Shown here piece by piece: positions 50,570-58,958 of a stretch of 64,000 nt of DNA. The notes beneath the pieces are model-generated. The model saw nothing but the letters and a program-made list of their open reading frames with translations, ran no database searches and was not told where the DNA came from. The position numbers and the translations under genes were made by a program. The number at the start of each line of letters is the position of its first letter. Position 1 is the stretch's first letter. Source of the DNA: Propionicimonas sp. (lineage in GTDB: Bacteria > Actinomycetota > Actinomycetes > Propionibacteriales > Propionibacteriaceae); NCBI GenBank assembly GCA_013791955.1, contig VMSW01000010.1, forward strand, positions 186,001 through 250,000, read 5' to 3'.

Positions 50570-51202
50570 CTACCTGACGACAGTCGCGCCGCTGAAGCCC
50601 AGATAGGGCGCTGCTTTGGCGGTGGTCAGCTTCACTTTGCGAGTGCTCACCTTCACCCAATGGTCGGCTTTCCACGCCGAGCGGATGATCTTGCCTGACC
50701 AAATGGTGCCGGCGGCATTGCTGGTCAGGGCCGACACATCGACGTAGCGCTTACCTTTGGTGAAGAAGCGGTAGCCCTGGCCGCCCAGGTACCAGCCCTT
50801 CACCAGCGGTGCCGCCGGCGCTTTTTCGGTGACCAATCGGCCCGAGCGCCAGGTGTAGACAGCGAAACCAACGCCGTCCCCGCCCCACAGATAGACCATC
50901 AGCTCATAGCCCTTGACCTTGTCGAGCTTGGCGGCACCGAACCACGGGTTGGGCTCACCCCAGTCTTCGGGGAAGGTGGACTTGAAGAAGACGCCCGAGA
51001 CCCTGGTGGCGGTGGTCACCTGGAGCAGGTAGCGGGTCGCGGCCACCTTGTATAGCTCGACAGTGTCGGCTTTGCCATCACCATCAACGTCCAGCGACTT
51101 GGTCACGGTGGGGGCGGGCAGCGGGACCGCCTGAGCGGGCACGGAGTTCAACGGCAGCGCGAGGGCGCCGCATAGGGCCAAAACGGCCAGCGAGCGAAAC
51201 AT
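50570..51202 (-). CDS. Secreted DxDxDG-repeat protein, paralogue 3 (single unit)
   Basis: A 210-aa secreted protein from ATG at 51202 with GGAGG upstream. Signal peptide MFRSLAVLALCGALALPL ending in AQA. It contains only the first half of the larger paralogues: LDVDGDGKADTVELY, WFGAAKLDKVKGYELMV, YTWRSGRLVTEKAP, GYRFFTKGKRYVDV, WSGKIIRSAWKADHWVKVSTRKVKL and ends at YLGFSGATVVR, the place where the others enter their second half. It therefore defines one structural unit of the family. Function unknown. Confidence 0.82.
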   Translation of the reverse strand: MFRSLAVLALCGALALPLNSVPAQAVPLPAPTVTKSLDVDGDGKADTVELYKVAATRYLLQVTTATRVSGVFFKSTFPEDWGEPNPWFGAAKLDKVKGYELMVYLWGGDGVGFAVYTWRSGRLVTEKAPAAPLVKGWYLGGQGYRFFTKGKRYVDVSALTSNAAGTIWSGKIIRSAWKADHWVKVSTRKVKLTTAKAAPYLGFSGATVVR

Positions 51203-51397
51203 GTGCAACCTCCATCCAGGGACGGGCCACAACTTGCCGAGCAACACTGCCCGGTGCCCGTACGGTGCGGACTTCCAGCATCGCCGGTGTTGCACTGGTC
51301 CGCTAGCTCGATCAAGGGAGTTTTAGTGCCCCGGCCAATCGAGACCAGCGGTTCCTGGCGCAGGTCGGAGGGTGCCTCCGACCTGCACCAGCGTGGG

Positions 51398-53824
51398 TTA
51401 GCCTCGGTTGATTGACCCGTCAGGGCTAACCACCAGGACGTCGCCGAGGTTGGCGCGCACCGTCCGGTTGCCAACGACCACCTGAACCACGCTCACGTCT
51501 GCTGGCACCGAGTAGAACGCCTCAGATTGGCCATCCACATTCAAATCGCCGCCGGGGAGAGTGAGCCAATGCAGCCGGTCGTCGTCCTTATAGAACTTGG
51601 CATTGACTCGTCCGTCGGATTGGTTGCGCACCAGGATCCGATCATCCTGCTCGTAACGAATCAGCGAGCCCCGAACGGCTTCCTGAACCTGACGGCCCTG
51701 GATCACCAGCACGGCCTTTTCGATGTCATCGGGGAAAGTCCAGAAGGCTTCCCCGCCAGCCGGAAGGCTCAACTCGCCGCCGGGAAGCGCAAACACCCGA
51801 ACCGGGTCGGTATCTCGGAAGATGCGGATACCGATATCGCGAGGAGAGTCATTGACGATCCGCACCCTAACGTCGGCATCGTAAGTGAAGCTTTCCCCAG
51901 CGGCCATGATTCGGTCGTCGCGACCATTGAAGGTGGCCTTCACCTGTCCGAACCCGGGCGGCAGGGGCCAAGCCAGGCTGCCACCGGCGGGCACGGTGTG
52001 CCCGCCGTCAGGGAGGGTGAACGCCTTGGTGGTGTCGTCGGCGTTGTAGAAACGCAACACCAGATTCGCCGCTGACTGGTTCACCACGGTAACGATGCGC
52101 ACTTCGGGCACCGGGTTAGGGGCAGCCGCTGCGGTGTCCCAGGCGACGTGGCCCTCACTGGTCTGCAGGACCACCCTGCCGTCAATCTGAAGCCGAAGGT
52201 GCAGGCCGGGCTGTCCGTTGGTTCCGGAGGCCCAGCGTGGCTGCAGGGCTGCGTCGTAGACCACCAGGTTGCCGTCAGGCTGCATCACGCAGAGGCCGGG
52301 TTCGTGGCCGTAAGCTCCACTGGCCCAGACCACCTCAGCGAACGGGTTGTTGTCGGCCGTCCGATAGACCACGAGATGGCCGTCGGTCTGATGGATGAGC
52401 ATGAAGCGCCCGTCCGGAGACGTCAGCGACTGATCAGGCAGTAGTCGCTCGCCGGGCACGAGGTCCGAACCCATACTGAATGGGGTTGCGCCGCGGGGGC
52501 CAGCCACGCGGGCCCCCGCGCCCTCTCGGGTTGCGGCAGCCTCTTGGGCCTGGCTCAACAAGGGGTCGATTTCGGCGGCAAAGGGGATCCCGATACCGGT
52601 CCAGGAGCTCTTGCGCAGCCGAGAAGCCCTGGCTTGGTTCACTGCGATCCGGGTGGACGCTTCGCGTAGCGCGGCTGGGGCATCATTGAGGACGTCCCAC
52701 GCGCTGCGGTAGCCGTAGTCGTAGTTCACCCGAATCAGCTCCGGATCGATGGTGACGATGTTGTGCGTGGGGTTTTCCGGATGAATGAGCCGAATCCGCA
52801 CTGACTTGTTGTTGTCCAGCACGGGGTAGACGTCATCGGCCTCCATCTCGTCGAGGTGGATGCTCAGCAGGGCGCGATTGGCGATGTCGAGGATGGTGCG
52901 CTCTTCAAATTCCGGCACGGCCGGGTCGAACAGGGAATCCTCGGTTCGGTTGACCGCGCTCCAACGGTCGATCGGACCGCTGAGGATCACATAGACGTCG
53001 GTCACGTTCGGATCGGCGTCGATGGCCGCGCGCAGGGGGACGTTCTCCCGGTGTCCACCGTCCACCCAGACGTCGCCAGCGAAATGCACCGGGGGGAAGA
53101 CCGTGGCGATGGCGGCTGAGGCCATCGCGCCATCCAGCAGCGAGATGCCCGAGGCCAGCCGGCTCTGCGAATCCCGCCGCAGCAGGTCACCGGTCTCGGT
53201 CACGTAGCACAGCTCTCCAGATTCCAGACCGACTGTGGCCAGGCGCAGTTTCTTTCCGGCTGCGACGAAGGCCACGAAATTGTCCTGGGTCACTCGAGCG
53301 CTCATTAGGGAGCGAATCGGGCCAAGGTTGAGTAGTGCCCGGGCCCGCGTTTGGAGGATCACCAGCAGCTTGCGAACGGCGTCGCCGGTGAAGGCCTCAG
53401 CGATCGCGGCGTTGGAATCGCCAGCCGCTGCCGCGCCCACCATCGCCCCGCCGAGCAGTCCGACTGGCCCGAGCATCGAGCCGAGACCGGCTCCGCCTAA
53501 GGTGCCAAGGGCTATGGAGGCCGGGTCGCCGCTGCTTGGGTCTTCTAGCATCGCGCCGACCACCGCCTGACGAAGCTCGGGGCGCACCTCCTGCCACCAA
53601 TCCTCGAAGAGCCACATGTGGTCGTTGCGTCGCAGGCCGAACCAGATTCGGCGCAGATCGTCGAGGCCGCTGTCCCCCTGGGTCAGCATCAACGCGTTTA
53701 GCGCACCTACCGAGGTGCCGCAGATGATGTCGGGCCTGATGCCGGCCTCATACAGCGCGGTGAGCGCGCCGAGTTGGAAATCGCCGCGGGAGCCGCCCCC
53801 GCTGAGAACGATAGCTGTGGACAT
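51398..53824 (-). CDS. Patatin-like phospholipase fused to bulb-lectin-like and repeat domains
   Basis: An 808-aa protein from ATG at 53824 with GGAGG upstream; no signal peptide. Residues 1-300 are a patatin domain: GGGSRG (9-14, oxyanion hole), GTSVG with nucleophile Ser38, and DGGHREN with catalytic Asp near 250. A glycine/alanine-rich insertion lies near 115-145. Residues about 450-590 resemble a B-type (bulb) lectin domain with three blades: LIHQTDGHLVVYR, MQPDGNLVVYD, LQIDGRVVLQT. Residues about 600-808 hold three similar units of about 65 residues, each with a VRFYNADD-like strand, an LPGG(E/D) turn and a W/F-x-x-P segment. It probably cleaves lipids and binds mannose-type glycans. Not recognised as a described architecture. 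Confidence 0.83.
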   Translation of the reverse strand: MSTAIVLSGGGSRGDFQLGALTALYEAGIRPDIICGTSVGALNALMLTQGDSGLDDLRRIWFGLRRNDHMWLFEDWWQEVRPELRQAVVGAMLEDPSSGDPASIALGTLGGAGLGSMLGPVGLLGGAMVGAAAAGDSNAAIAEAFTGDAVRKLLVILQTRARALLNLGPIRSLMSARVTQDNFVAFVAAGKKLRLATVGLESGELCYVTETGDLLRRDSQSRLASGISLLDGAMASAAIATVFPPVHFAGDVWVDGGHRENVPLRAAIDADPNVTDVYVILSGPIDRWSAVNRTEDSLFDPAVPEFEERTILDIANRALLSIHLDEMEADDVYPVLDNNKSVRIRLIHPENPTHNIVTIDPELIRVNYDYGYRSAWDVLNDAPAALREASTRIAVNQARASRLRKSSWTGIGIPFAAEIDPLLSQAQEAAATREGAGARVAGPRGATPFSMGSDLVPGERLLPDQSLTSPDGRFMLIHQTDGHLVVYRTADNNPFAEVVWASGAYGHEPGLCVMQPDGNLVVYDAALQPRWASGTNGQPGLHLRLQIDGRVVLQTSEGHVAWDTAAAAPNPVPEVRIVTVVNQSAANLVLRFYNADDTTKAFTLPDGGHTVPAGGSLAWPLPPGFGQVKATFNGRDDRIMAAGESFTYDADVRVRIVNDSPRDIGIRIFRDTDPVRVFALPGGELSLPAGGEAFWTFPDDIEKAVLVIQGRQVQEAVRGSLIRYEQDDRILVRNQSDGRVNAKFYKDDDRLHWLTLPGGDLNVDGQSEAFYSVPADVSVVQVVVGNRTVRANLGDVLVVSPDGSINRG

Positions 53825-54043
53825 GGTGTTGCCTCCTGGAAGTGGGTAGCGCCGTTGTGGCGCGATTGTTGGGCTGGCCACGCTGGAGCCGGTCTAACCT
53901 GCGGTCGGTTCGGCCGGCGCCTAGTGGTCGCTCAAGGATGGCGTGAACACCGTTCTCGGTGTGGGTGGGATAAAAGGATATTTATCGGGCTGATCTCAAC
54001 CGGTGGCATCAAGCTCCCGGGACGCCCCATGCGCTGCTGACTT

Positions 54044-54080
54044 GCAGTTCCCTAAAGCTTCGGCAAGCTCAGCCAACTTG
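54044..54080. repeat. Short dyad repeat unit
   Basis: CAGTTCCCTAAAGCTTCGGCAAGCTCAGCC-like degenerate copy joining an AGTTCCCT start with a CTTCGGCAAGCTCAGCCAACTT half. It lies 13 bases after the end of paralogue 4 and upstream of the patatin gene. Confidence 0.7.
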
Positions 54081-54092
54081 AAGTAGTGGCGG

Positions 54093-55343
54093 CTAGAAGT
54101 CGATCAGCGCCACGCCGCAGAAGCCCGAACACCGCTTGGCGAAGTCAGCTTCGCTGAGCTGGGCTGACCAGCTGGATTGCTTCACCCACTTACCGGACCG
54201 CCAAAGGTATTTGGTGTATGAGACGTCGTGAGACTCGCCGGGACTGGCAGAGCTAACGATCAGATAGTGCTGACTGCCAACCACCGAGAAATCCAGGCCG
54301 GTGCTGGATTCATCACCGCAGCCCTGCCACACCTTGGAGCTGTCCCCGCACATGTTGGGCCCCGACTCCTTGACCAGTTTCCCCTTTCGCCAGGTGTAGA
54401 CCTTCCACAGTGGCGATTCGTTGTCGACGGTGAAGATGATCTCGCTGCCGCGAACCCCGTCCAGGGCGGCGACGCCGAGTAATGGGTCGCCGCTGTTGGG
54501 GGACAGTCTGATGACCCTCCGGATGCCCTTCGCCGTCTTGACCGCGAGGGTCCAGGTGCCCAGGGAACCGATGTTGTCGTCGGCAAGGCGCCGGTAGGTC
54601 ATCGCATCAGCCCGGCCATCACCGTCAATATCTGCGCGGGCCTGGCCGAGCAGAATCGAAGGACCATTGATGGTCTGATAGCGGCCAGCAGATTTCTCGC
54701 CGAGCTTGACGGTGCGAGTGGACACCTTCACCCAGGCACGCTTCTTCCAGACCGACCGGAGGATCTTGCCGCTCCAGTGGTTGTTGCCCTGGCGATCCAC
54801 GAGATCGGCTACCTCGACGTAGCGTCGTCCCGATTTGGTGAAGAACCGATAGCCGTTGATGCCGTAGGGGTCGGAAGTGCCGAGATGCCAGCCCTGAGTC
54901 TTGGGCGCTTTCGGGGCGGTAGCTTCCACGAGGTGCCCGGAACGCCAGGTATAGACGCCAAGGCGTGAGGGGGTATCCCAGTTCTCCCAGCTATCAGCGT
55001 CGTACGTGTGGACGATGAGCTCGGCGCCTTTGGTGCCGTCGAGGCTGGCGGCGCCGTACCAAATCAGGTTGTTGCTCCAATCGCCGTCCGCGGGAAGGGC
55101 GGAGAGGAACTCATCGCTGGCGGTCACTTTGTCAGTGGTGACCTGTAGCCGGAAGATGTTCCCACCATGATGAAATAGCTGCACCAGGTCTTTCTTGCCG
55201 TTGCCGTCCACGTCAACTCGGACGGTTTTGACGACGGTGGCGGCCGGAATCGGCGCGGTCGGGGCCGCTTGGGCGACCCCCAATGGCGCAAGTGATGAAA
55301 GCGTCAACGTAAGAATCGTGGATCCGGCTATTAGTGCTCGCAC
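54093..55343 (-). CDS. Secreted DxDxDG-repeat protein, paralogue 4
   Basis: A 416-aa secreted protein. GTG at 55343 follows AGGGG six bases upstream and gives a clean signal peptide (MRALIAGSTILTLTLSSLAPLG... AQA); an in-frame TTG at 55367 is less likely. Half 1: VDVDGNGKKDLV, ASLDGTKGAELIV, YTWRSGHLVEA, GYRFFTKSGRRYVEVADL, WSGKILRSVWKKRAWVKVSTRTVKL. Half 2: ADIDGDGRADAM, AALDGVRGSEIIF, YTWRKGKLVKE, NMCGDSSKVWQGCGDE and the end CSGFCGVALIDF. The four cysteines in half 2 may form disulfides. It is separated from its three relatives by the patatin gene. Confidence 0.82.
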   Translation of the reverse strand: MRALIAGSTILTLTLSSLAPLGVAQAAPTAPIPAATVVKTVRVDVDGNGKKDLVQLFHHGGNIFRLQVTTDKVTASDEFLSALPADGDWSNNLIWYGAASLDGTKGAELIVHTYDADSWENWDTPSRLGVYTWRSGHLVEATAPKAPKTQGWHLGTSDPYGINGYRFFTKSGRRYVEVADLVDRQGNNHWSGKILRSVWKKRAWVKVSTRTVKLGEKSAGRYQTINGPSILLGQARADIDGDGRADAMTYRRLADDNIGSLGTWTLAVKTAKGIRRVIRLSPNSGDPLLGVAALDGVRGSEIIFTVDNESPLWKVYTWRKGKLVKESGPNMCGDSSKVWQGCGDESSTGLDFSVVGSQHYLIVSSASPGESHDVSYTKYLWRSGKWVKQSSWSAQLSEADFAKRCSGFCGVALIDF

Positions 55344-55457
55344 TTTCGCCCCTGGGGTTGGCTGCAAATCCTGAGGTCAAACTAGCACTCGCCCAAAATG
55401 GACCGGGCAGCCGTGTTTTGACCCACCCAGACAATCCTGGTTGGACGGGGAAACGCC

Positions 55458-55492
55458 AACCGGCCCGGTCGCCATAGGCGACCGGGCCGGTT
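55458..55492 (-). terminator. Rho-independent-like terminator of gltA
   Basis: Perfect 16-bp inverted repeat (arms starting AACCGGCCCGGTCGCC) with a three-base loop, 12 bases after the gltA stop. A short TTT follows on the minus strand (GGCGTTTCC), weak as is usual in high-GC genomes. Confidence 0.8.
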
Positions 55493-55503
55493 CGGGTTTA
55501 AAG

Positions 55504-56787
55504 TCAGCCGCGCTGATCGATCGGGACGTAGGCCCGCTCGACCTCGCCGATGTAGACCTGACGCGGCCGGTTGATCTTGTTGGCCGGATCGTTGGTCTGC
55601 TCCCAGAAGTGGGCAATCCAGCCGGGCAGGCGGCCCAGGGCAAACAGCACCGTGAACATGTTCTGCGGGAAGCCCATCGCCTGGTAGATCAGGCCGGTGT
55701 AGAAGTCCACGTTCGGGTACAGCTTGCGCTCCTGGAAGTACGGATCGCTCAAAGCGGCGTCTTCGAGGGCGACGGCAATGTCGAGCAGCGGGTCGTGACC
55801 GACCAGGGTCTTCAGAATCTCGTCGGCGTGCTTCTTCACGATGGCTGCGCGCGGATCGTAGTTCTTGTAGATCCGGTGCCCGAAGCCCATCAGCTTGGTC
55901 GACGCCTTATTGTCCTTGACCTTGGCGACGTAGTCCTTGACGTTCTCGCCGGAATCGCGGATCGCCTTGAGCATCTCCAGCACCGCCTGGTTTGCACCGC
56001 CGTGCAGCGGGCCGGAGAGGGCGTTCACGCCAGCTGCCACCGAGACGTAAACGTTGGCGCCCGACGAACCAACCATGCGGACCGTCGAAGTTGAACAGTT
56101 CTGCTCGTGGTCGGCGTGCAGGATCAGCAGCACGTCCAGTGCGCGGGTCACAGCATCGTCGAACGGGTACGGCGTGGTCGGCAGTCCGAACGACATCCGC
56201 AGGAAGTTCTCGATGTAGGACTGCGACTGATCGGCGTACAGGAACGGCTCGCCAACGGAGTTCTTGTAGCCATATGCGGCCAGCGTCGGCACCGCACCCA
56301 TCAAGATGTGGGTGGAGCGTTCCGGCTCGAAGCCGCCTTCGGCCCACTTCGATTGAGCGAAGGTCGACAGCGCGTTCAGACCCGCCGACAGCACCGGCAT
56401 CGGATGCGACTTGCGCGGCATCGAGTTGAACATGCTCTTCAGGCGCTCATCGATCAGGTGGAACCGAGAGATGCTGGAAGAGAAAGTCTCCAGCTGGTCC
56501 TTGGTCGGCAGCTCCCCGTAGAGCACGAGGTAGGAGACCTCGAGGAAAGTTGCGTGGTCGGCCAACTGCTCGATCGGGTAGCCCCGGTAGCGAAGAATGC
56601 CGGCGTCGCCATCGATGAAGGTGATGGCCGAGCGGCAGGACGCGGTGTTGGCGAAGCCGATGTCGATGGTGGTGTCGCCGGTAGCGGACAGCAGCTTGCT
56701 GATGTCGTAGCCGTTGTTGCCCTGGGTTGCGGCTACGTGTGGAAGTTCAAGGCTCACATCATCGCGGCTGAAGGTTGCGTTGCCCAT
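55504..56787 (-). CDS. gltA: Citrate synthase
   Basis: A 427-aa type II citrate synthase that condenses acetyl-CoA and oxaloacetate. Active-site His are in SGPLHGGANQAV and MGFGHRIYKNYDPRA, and the catalytic Asp is in KLYPNVDFYTGL. The N-terminal domain (DISKLLSATGDTTID, GILRYRGYPIEQLA) is the hexameric type, often NADH-sensitive in Gram-negatives. It is a single-gene transcript ended by a strong hairpin. Confidence 0.96.
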   Translation of the reverse strand: MGNATFSRDDVSLELPHVAATQGNNGYDISKLLSATGDTTIDIGFANTASCRSAITFIDGDAGILRYRGYPIEQLADHATFLEVSYLVLYGELPTKDQLETFSSSISRFHLIDERLKSMFNSMPRKSHPMPVLSAGLNALSTFAQSKWAEGGFEPERSTHILMGAVPTLAAYGYKNSVGEPFLYADQSQSYIENFLRMSFGLPTTPYPFDDAVTRALDVLLILHADHEQNCSTSTVRMVGSSGANVYVSVAAGVNALSGPLHGGANQAVLEMLKAIRDSGENVKDYVAKVKDNKASTKLMGFGHRIYKNYDPRAAIVKKHADEILKTLVGHDPLLDIAVALEDAALSDPYFQERKLYPNVDFYTGLIYQAMGFPQNMFTVLFALGRLPGWIAHFWEQTNDPANKINRPRQVYIGEVERAYVPIDQRG

Positions 56788-57378
56788 CCATGCTCCCTAT
56801 CTATTTGGCCAGCGCGGCGGCGCCTGGCTCGACGGTGGACGTCACCTTACATGCCGGATGAGCTTGCCGGGAGGGGCCAATCTCGAAGGCGTATCCGCTA
56901 GTGAGTAGGTCAGAACAAACCTCGCCGCCAAAGCGCGTCTACCGCCAGCTCAATTGGGTTTGGCAGGACATGAATTCATGTTTTCAAGGGCGGATGCCGA
57001 AACCCCGACGCCGGTGCGCCCAATTTGGGCCAAATCTGATCCAAACTGTCGGCGGGTTCAGAGGTCACGAAGGACGCCAGCCATGGGTCGGTGCCGGAGT
57101 TGGATCCTGGCCCAGGCCGGCGCTCGGACCCGAGGTGATGCGAGCCCGTCACAGCCATACGGAGAATTACCCAGATCGTAAGGTGGCCGAAACCGATCGA
57201 GCGTCGAGGGCGTTGTCAACCTCGAGCGTCCGTCTCCGCGGACGCCGACCGCCATGAGTGCCGCCCGCCAGCGGCGCCTTGGCTTTTGGGAGTCATCCTC
57301 GGGCGCGGCCCTAGATCGGCCAGCGCTGAGGGTGGCTCCCTGCCGTTGGCGGATCGTCGCGCGGCTAGGCTGATCTTT
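56788..57378. other. Long intergenic region between gltA and the Fur-family gene
   Basis: A 591-base stretch without a gene I can support; open frames in it have poor codon use and no start sites. It must hold the gltA promoter and that of the regulator. The clear signal is the palindrome at 56968-56981. Confidence 0.55.
56968..56981. promoter_or_regulatory. Perfect palindrome ACATGAATTCATGT
   Basis: A 14-bp perfect palindrome, AT-rich within a GC-rich region, 181 bases upstream of the gltA start. It suits a dimeric regulator. Binder and target are unknown. Confidence 0.45.
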
Positions 57379-57906
57379 GTGGATGTGAATTCGGGGCCGC
57401 TGCCCGGCACCGACGCCGAGGCGCTGCTGGCCTCGGTTGCCTCGCTGCTTCGGGCCAAAGGCGAACGGATGACCACGCCACGGCGGGCCGTCCTGACCGC
57501 GCTCGCCCACACCTCGGGCCACCTCACCATGGACGAGGTCGGTGCTGCAGTGGCCGACATCGCCCCGCAGGTGCATCGCGCGAGCGTCTACCGGACGCTG
57601 GTTGCGCTGAGCGATCTGGGGGTCGTGCAGCACGTCCATCTCGGTCACGGCGCTACCGCTTATCACCTGACCGGTAGCGAAGGACCCCACCTCCACGCCC
57701 AATGTCGCCGCTGTGGCCGAATCCAGGACCTGCCCACCGACCTGCTCAGCGAGGTGGCGCGGCGCATGGGCACGGTCCACGACTTCGAATTGGACGCCAC
57801 CCACGTGGCTCTTTCTGGGCTGTGCGCTGACTGCACAACAGCTGATCGGTCTGAGTTGCTCGAAAAACACGGGCACCCCTCCCATATTGCAACACATTTG
57901 CATTAG
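57379..57906 (+). CDS. Fur-family metalloregulator, probably nickel/cobalt-linked (Nur-like)
   Basis: A 175-aa Fur protein. The winged helix covers about residues 20-85 (RMTTPRRAVLTALAHTSGHLTMDEV, then RASVYRTLVALSDLGVV). The metal region has HVHLGHGATAYHL, HLHAQCRRCG and CADC, i.e. the HxHxxC site and two CxxC pairs of the structural zinc. The C-terminus is His-rich (EKHGHPSHIATHLH), unusual and suggestive of nickel or cobalt. GTG at 57379 is chosen; another GTG is at 57385. It lies directly upstream of a Ni/Co ECF transporter. A box like the Streptomyces Nur site overlaps its last codons. Confidence 0.82.
   Translation: MDVNSGPLPGTDAEALLASVASLLRAKGERMTTPRRAVLTALAHTSGHLTMDEVGAAVADIAPQVHRASVYRTLVALSDLGVVQHVHLGHGATAYHLTGSEGPHLHAQCRRCGRIQDLPTDLLSEVARRMGTVHDFELDATHVALSGLCADCTTADRSELLEKHGHPSHIATHLH
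57887..57903 (+). promoter_or_regulatory. Nur-like operator upstream of cbiM
   Basis: TTGCAA-CACAT-TTGCAT, matching the published Streptomyces Nur pattern TTGCAA-N5-TTGCAA except at the last base. It sits in the last codons of the Fur-family gene and ends 45 bases before the cbiM ATG, a normal place for a repressor site. The match comes from memory of the consensus. Confidence 0.55.
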
Positions 57907-57948
57907 AGTCCTCCTGGGCGTCTGAGAGGGCGTCGGCTAGGAGAGAAA

Positions 57949-58638
57949 ATGCACGTCCCGGATGGGTTCCTGAACCTCCCCACCTCTGCGGCCACTGCCG
58001 TGGTCGCCGCCGTCGGAGTGGGACTGGCGGTTCGGGGCGCGCGCCGCGAACTCAACGAGCGCACCGCGCCGCTGGCTGGCCTGGTCGCCGCCTTCATCTT
58101 CGCCACCCAGATGCTGAACTTTCCGGTGGCCGCGGGCACGTCCGGGCACCTGTTGGGCGGGGCGCTGGCGGCCATCCTCGTCGGACCCTGGACGGCGACG
58201 CTGTGCCTAACTGTCGTCCTGATCGTGCAGGGATTCTTGTTCGCCGACGGCGGGATCACCGCGTTGGGCACCAACATCACCCTGATGGCCCTGGTGGGAG
58301 TCTGGGTCGGCTGGGGGGCCTTTCGGCTGGCGACCAAGGTGCTACCGAAGAGGCTGGCGAGCATTCCGGTCGCGGGCGCAATCGGCGGCCTGCTCTCCGT
58401 CCCGACGGCGGCACTGACTTTCGCCGCCCTGTTCGCCATCGGTGGCACCGTGCCAGTGCCGGCCGAAACCGTAGCCATCGCGATGGGCAGCGTCCACCTG
58501 GTGATTGGCATCGGGGAGGCGCTGATAACCGCCGCCGCGATCTCGGCGGTGTTGGCCGTACGTCCGGATCTGGTCTACGGCGCCCGTGGGTTGACCGTGA
58601 CCAAGCCGCTGCAAATCAAAGAAGGAGTGCTGGCATGA
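57949..58638 (+). CDS. cbiM: Ni/Co ECF transporter substrate-binding protein CbiM/NikM
   Basis: A 229-aa membrane protein, the S-component of a nickel or cobalt energy-coupling-factor importer. The N-terminus MHVPDGFL is invariant, because the amino group, His2 and later His67 bind the metal; His67 is found here in TSGHLLGG. About seven TMs follow. AGGAG lies five bases before the ATG. Its stop overlaps the next gene (ATGA). Whether nickel or cobalt is carried cannot be told from this protein; the His-rich Nur-like regulator favours nickel. Confidence 0.92.
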   Translation: MHVPDGFLNLPTSAATAVVAAVGVGLAVRGARRELNERTAPLAGLVAAFIFATQMLNFPVAAGTSGHLLGGALAAILVGPWTATLCLTVVLIVQGFLFADGGITALGTNITLMALVGVWVGWGAFRLATKVLPKRLASIPVAGAIGGLLSVPTAALTFAALFAIGGTVPVPAETVAIAMGSVHLVIGIGEALITAAAISAVLAVRPDLVYGARGLTVTKPLQIKEGVLA

Positions 58639-58958
58639 GGCAGACCAGCCGGTGGCGCCGCGGTTTCGCCTGGGGCGTCGGTCTGGTGGTGGCCCTGTTC
58701 CTGGCCGGGGTGGTCAGCTTCTACGCCTCCAGTTCCCCGGACGGCCTGGAGTGGGTTGCCGGGCAAACCGGCTTTGAGGAGGCGGCGGGTGAACACGCGG
58801 CCCTGGGCTACTCCCCGTTGGCCGATTACCAGTTCGCTGGCCTCGAGGATGCCCGGCTCTCGGGCGGCCTCGCCGGAGTCATTGGCACCTTGTTGGTGCT
58901 GGCCATCGGAATGGGATTGATGTGGGTGCTGGCTCGGCGTACCTCGAAGCAGGTCTGA
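58635..58958 (+). CDS. PDGLE-domain small membrane subunit (CbiN/NikN-like)
   Basis: A 107-aa protein with TM1 at residues 13-33, the extracellular motif SSPDGLEWVAGQTGFEE at residues 36-52 (PDGLE signature), a second conserved YSPLADYQF segment and TM2 near residue 80-100. PDGLE proteins act as the N subunit in Ni/Co ECF transporters and are needed for substrate loading by the M subunit. The ATG overlaps the cbiM stop by four bases. The end overlaps the cbiQ start by 37 bases. Confidence 0.88.
   Translation: MRQTSRWRRGFAWGVGLVVALFLAGVVSFYASSSPDGLEWVAGQTGFEEAAGEHAALGYSPLADYQFAGLEDARLSGGLAGVIGTLLVLAIGMGLMWVLARRTSKQV

Noticed and set aside
56901..57257. 118-aa open frame in the gltA to Fur-family gap
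   Set aside because: Arg/Pro-rich with no ribosome site and poor resemblance to the codon use of neighbours; treated as chance.
57904..57948. Cobalamin riboswitch upstream of cbiM
   Set aside because: The gap of 42 bases is too short, and no B12-box-like sequence was found in it or in the larger region upstream of the regulator.
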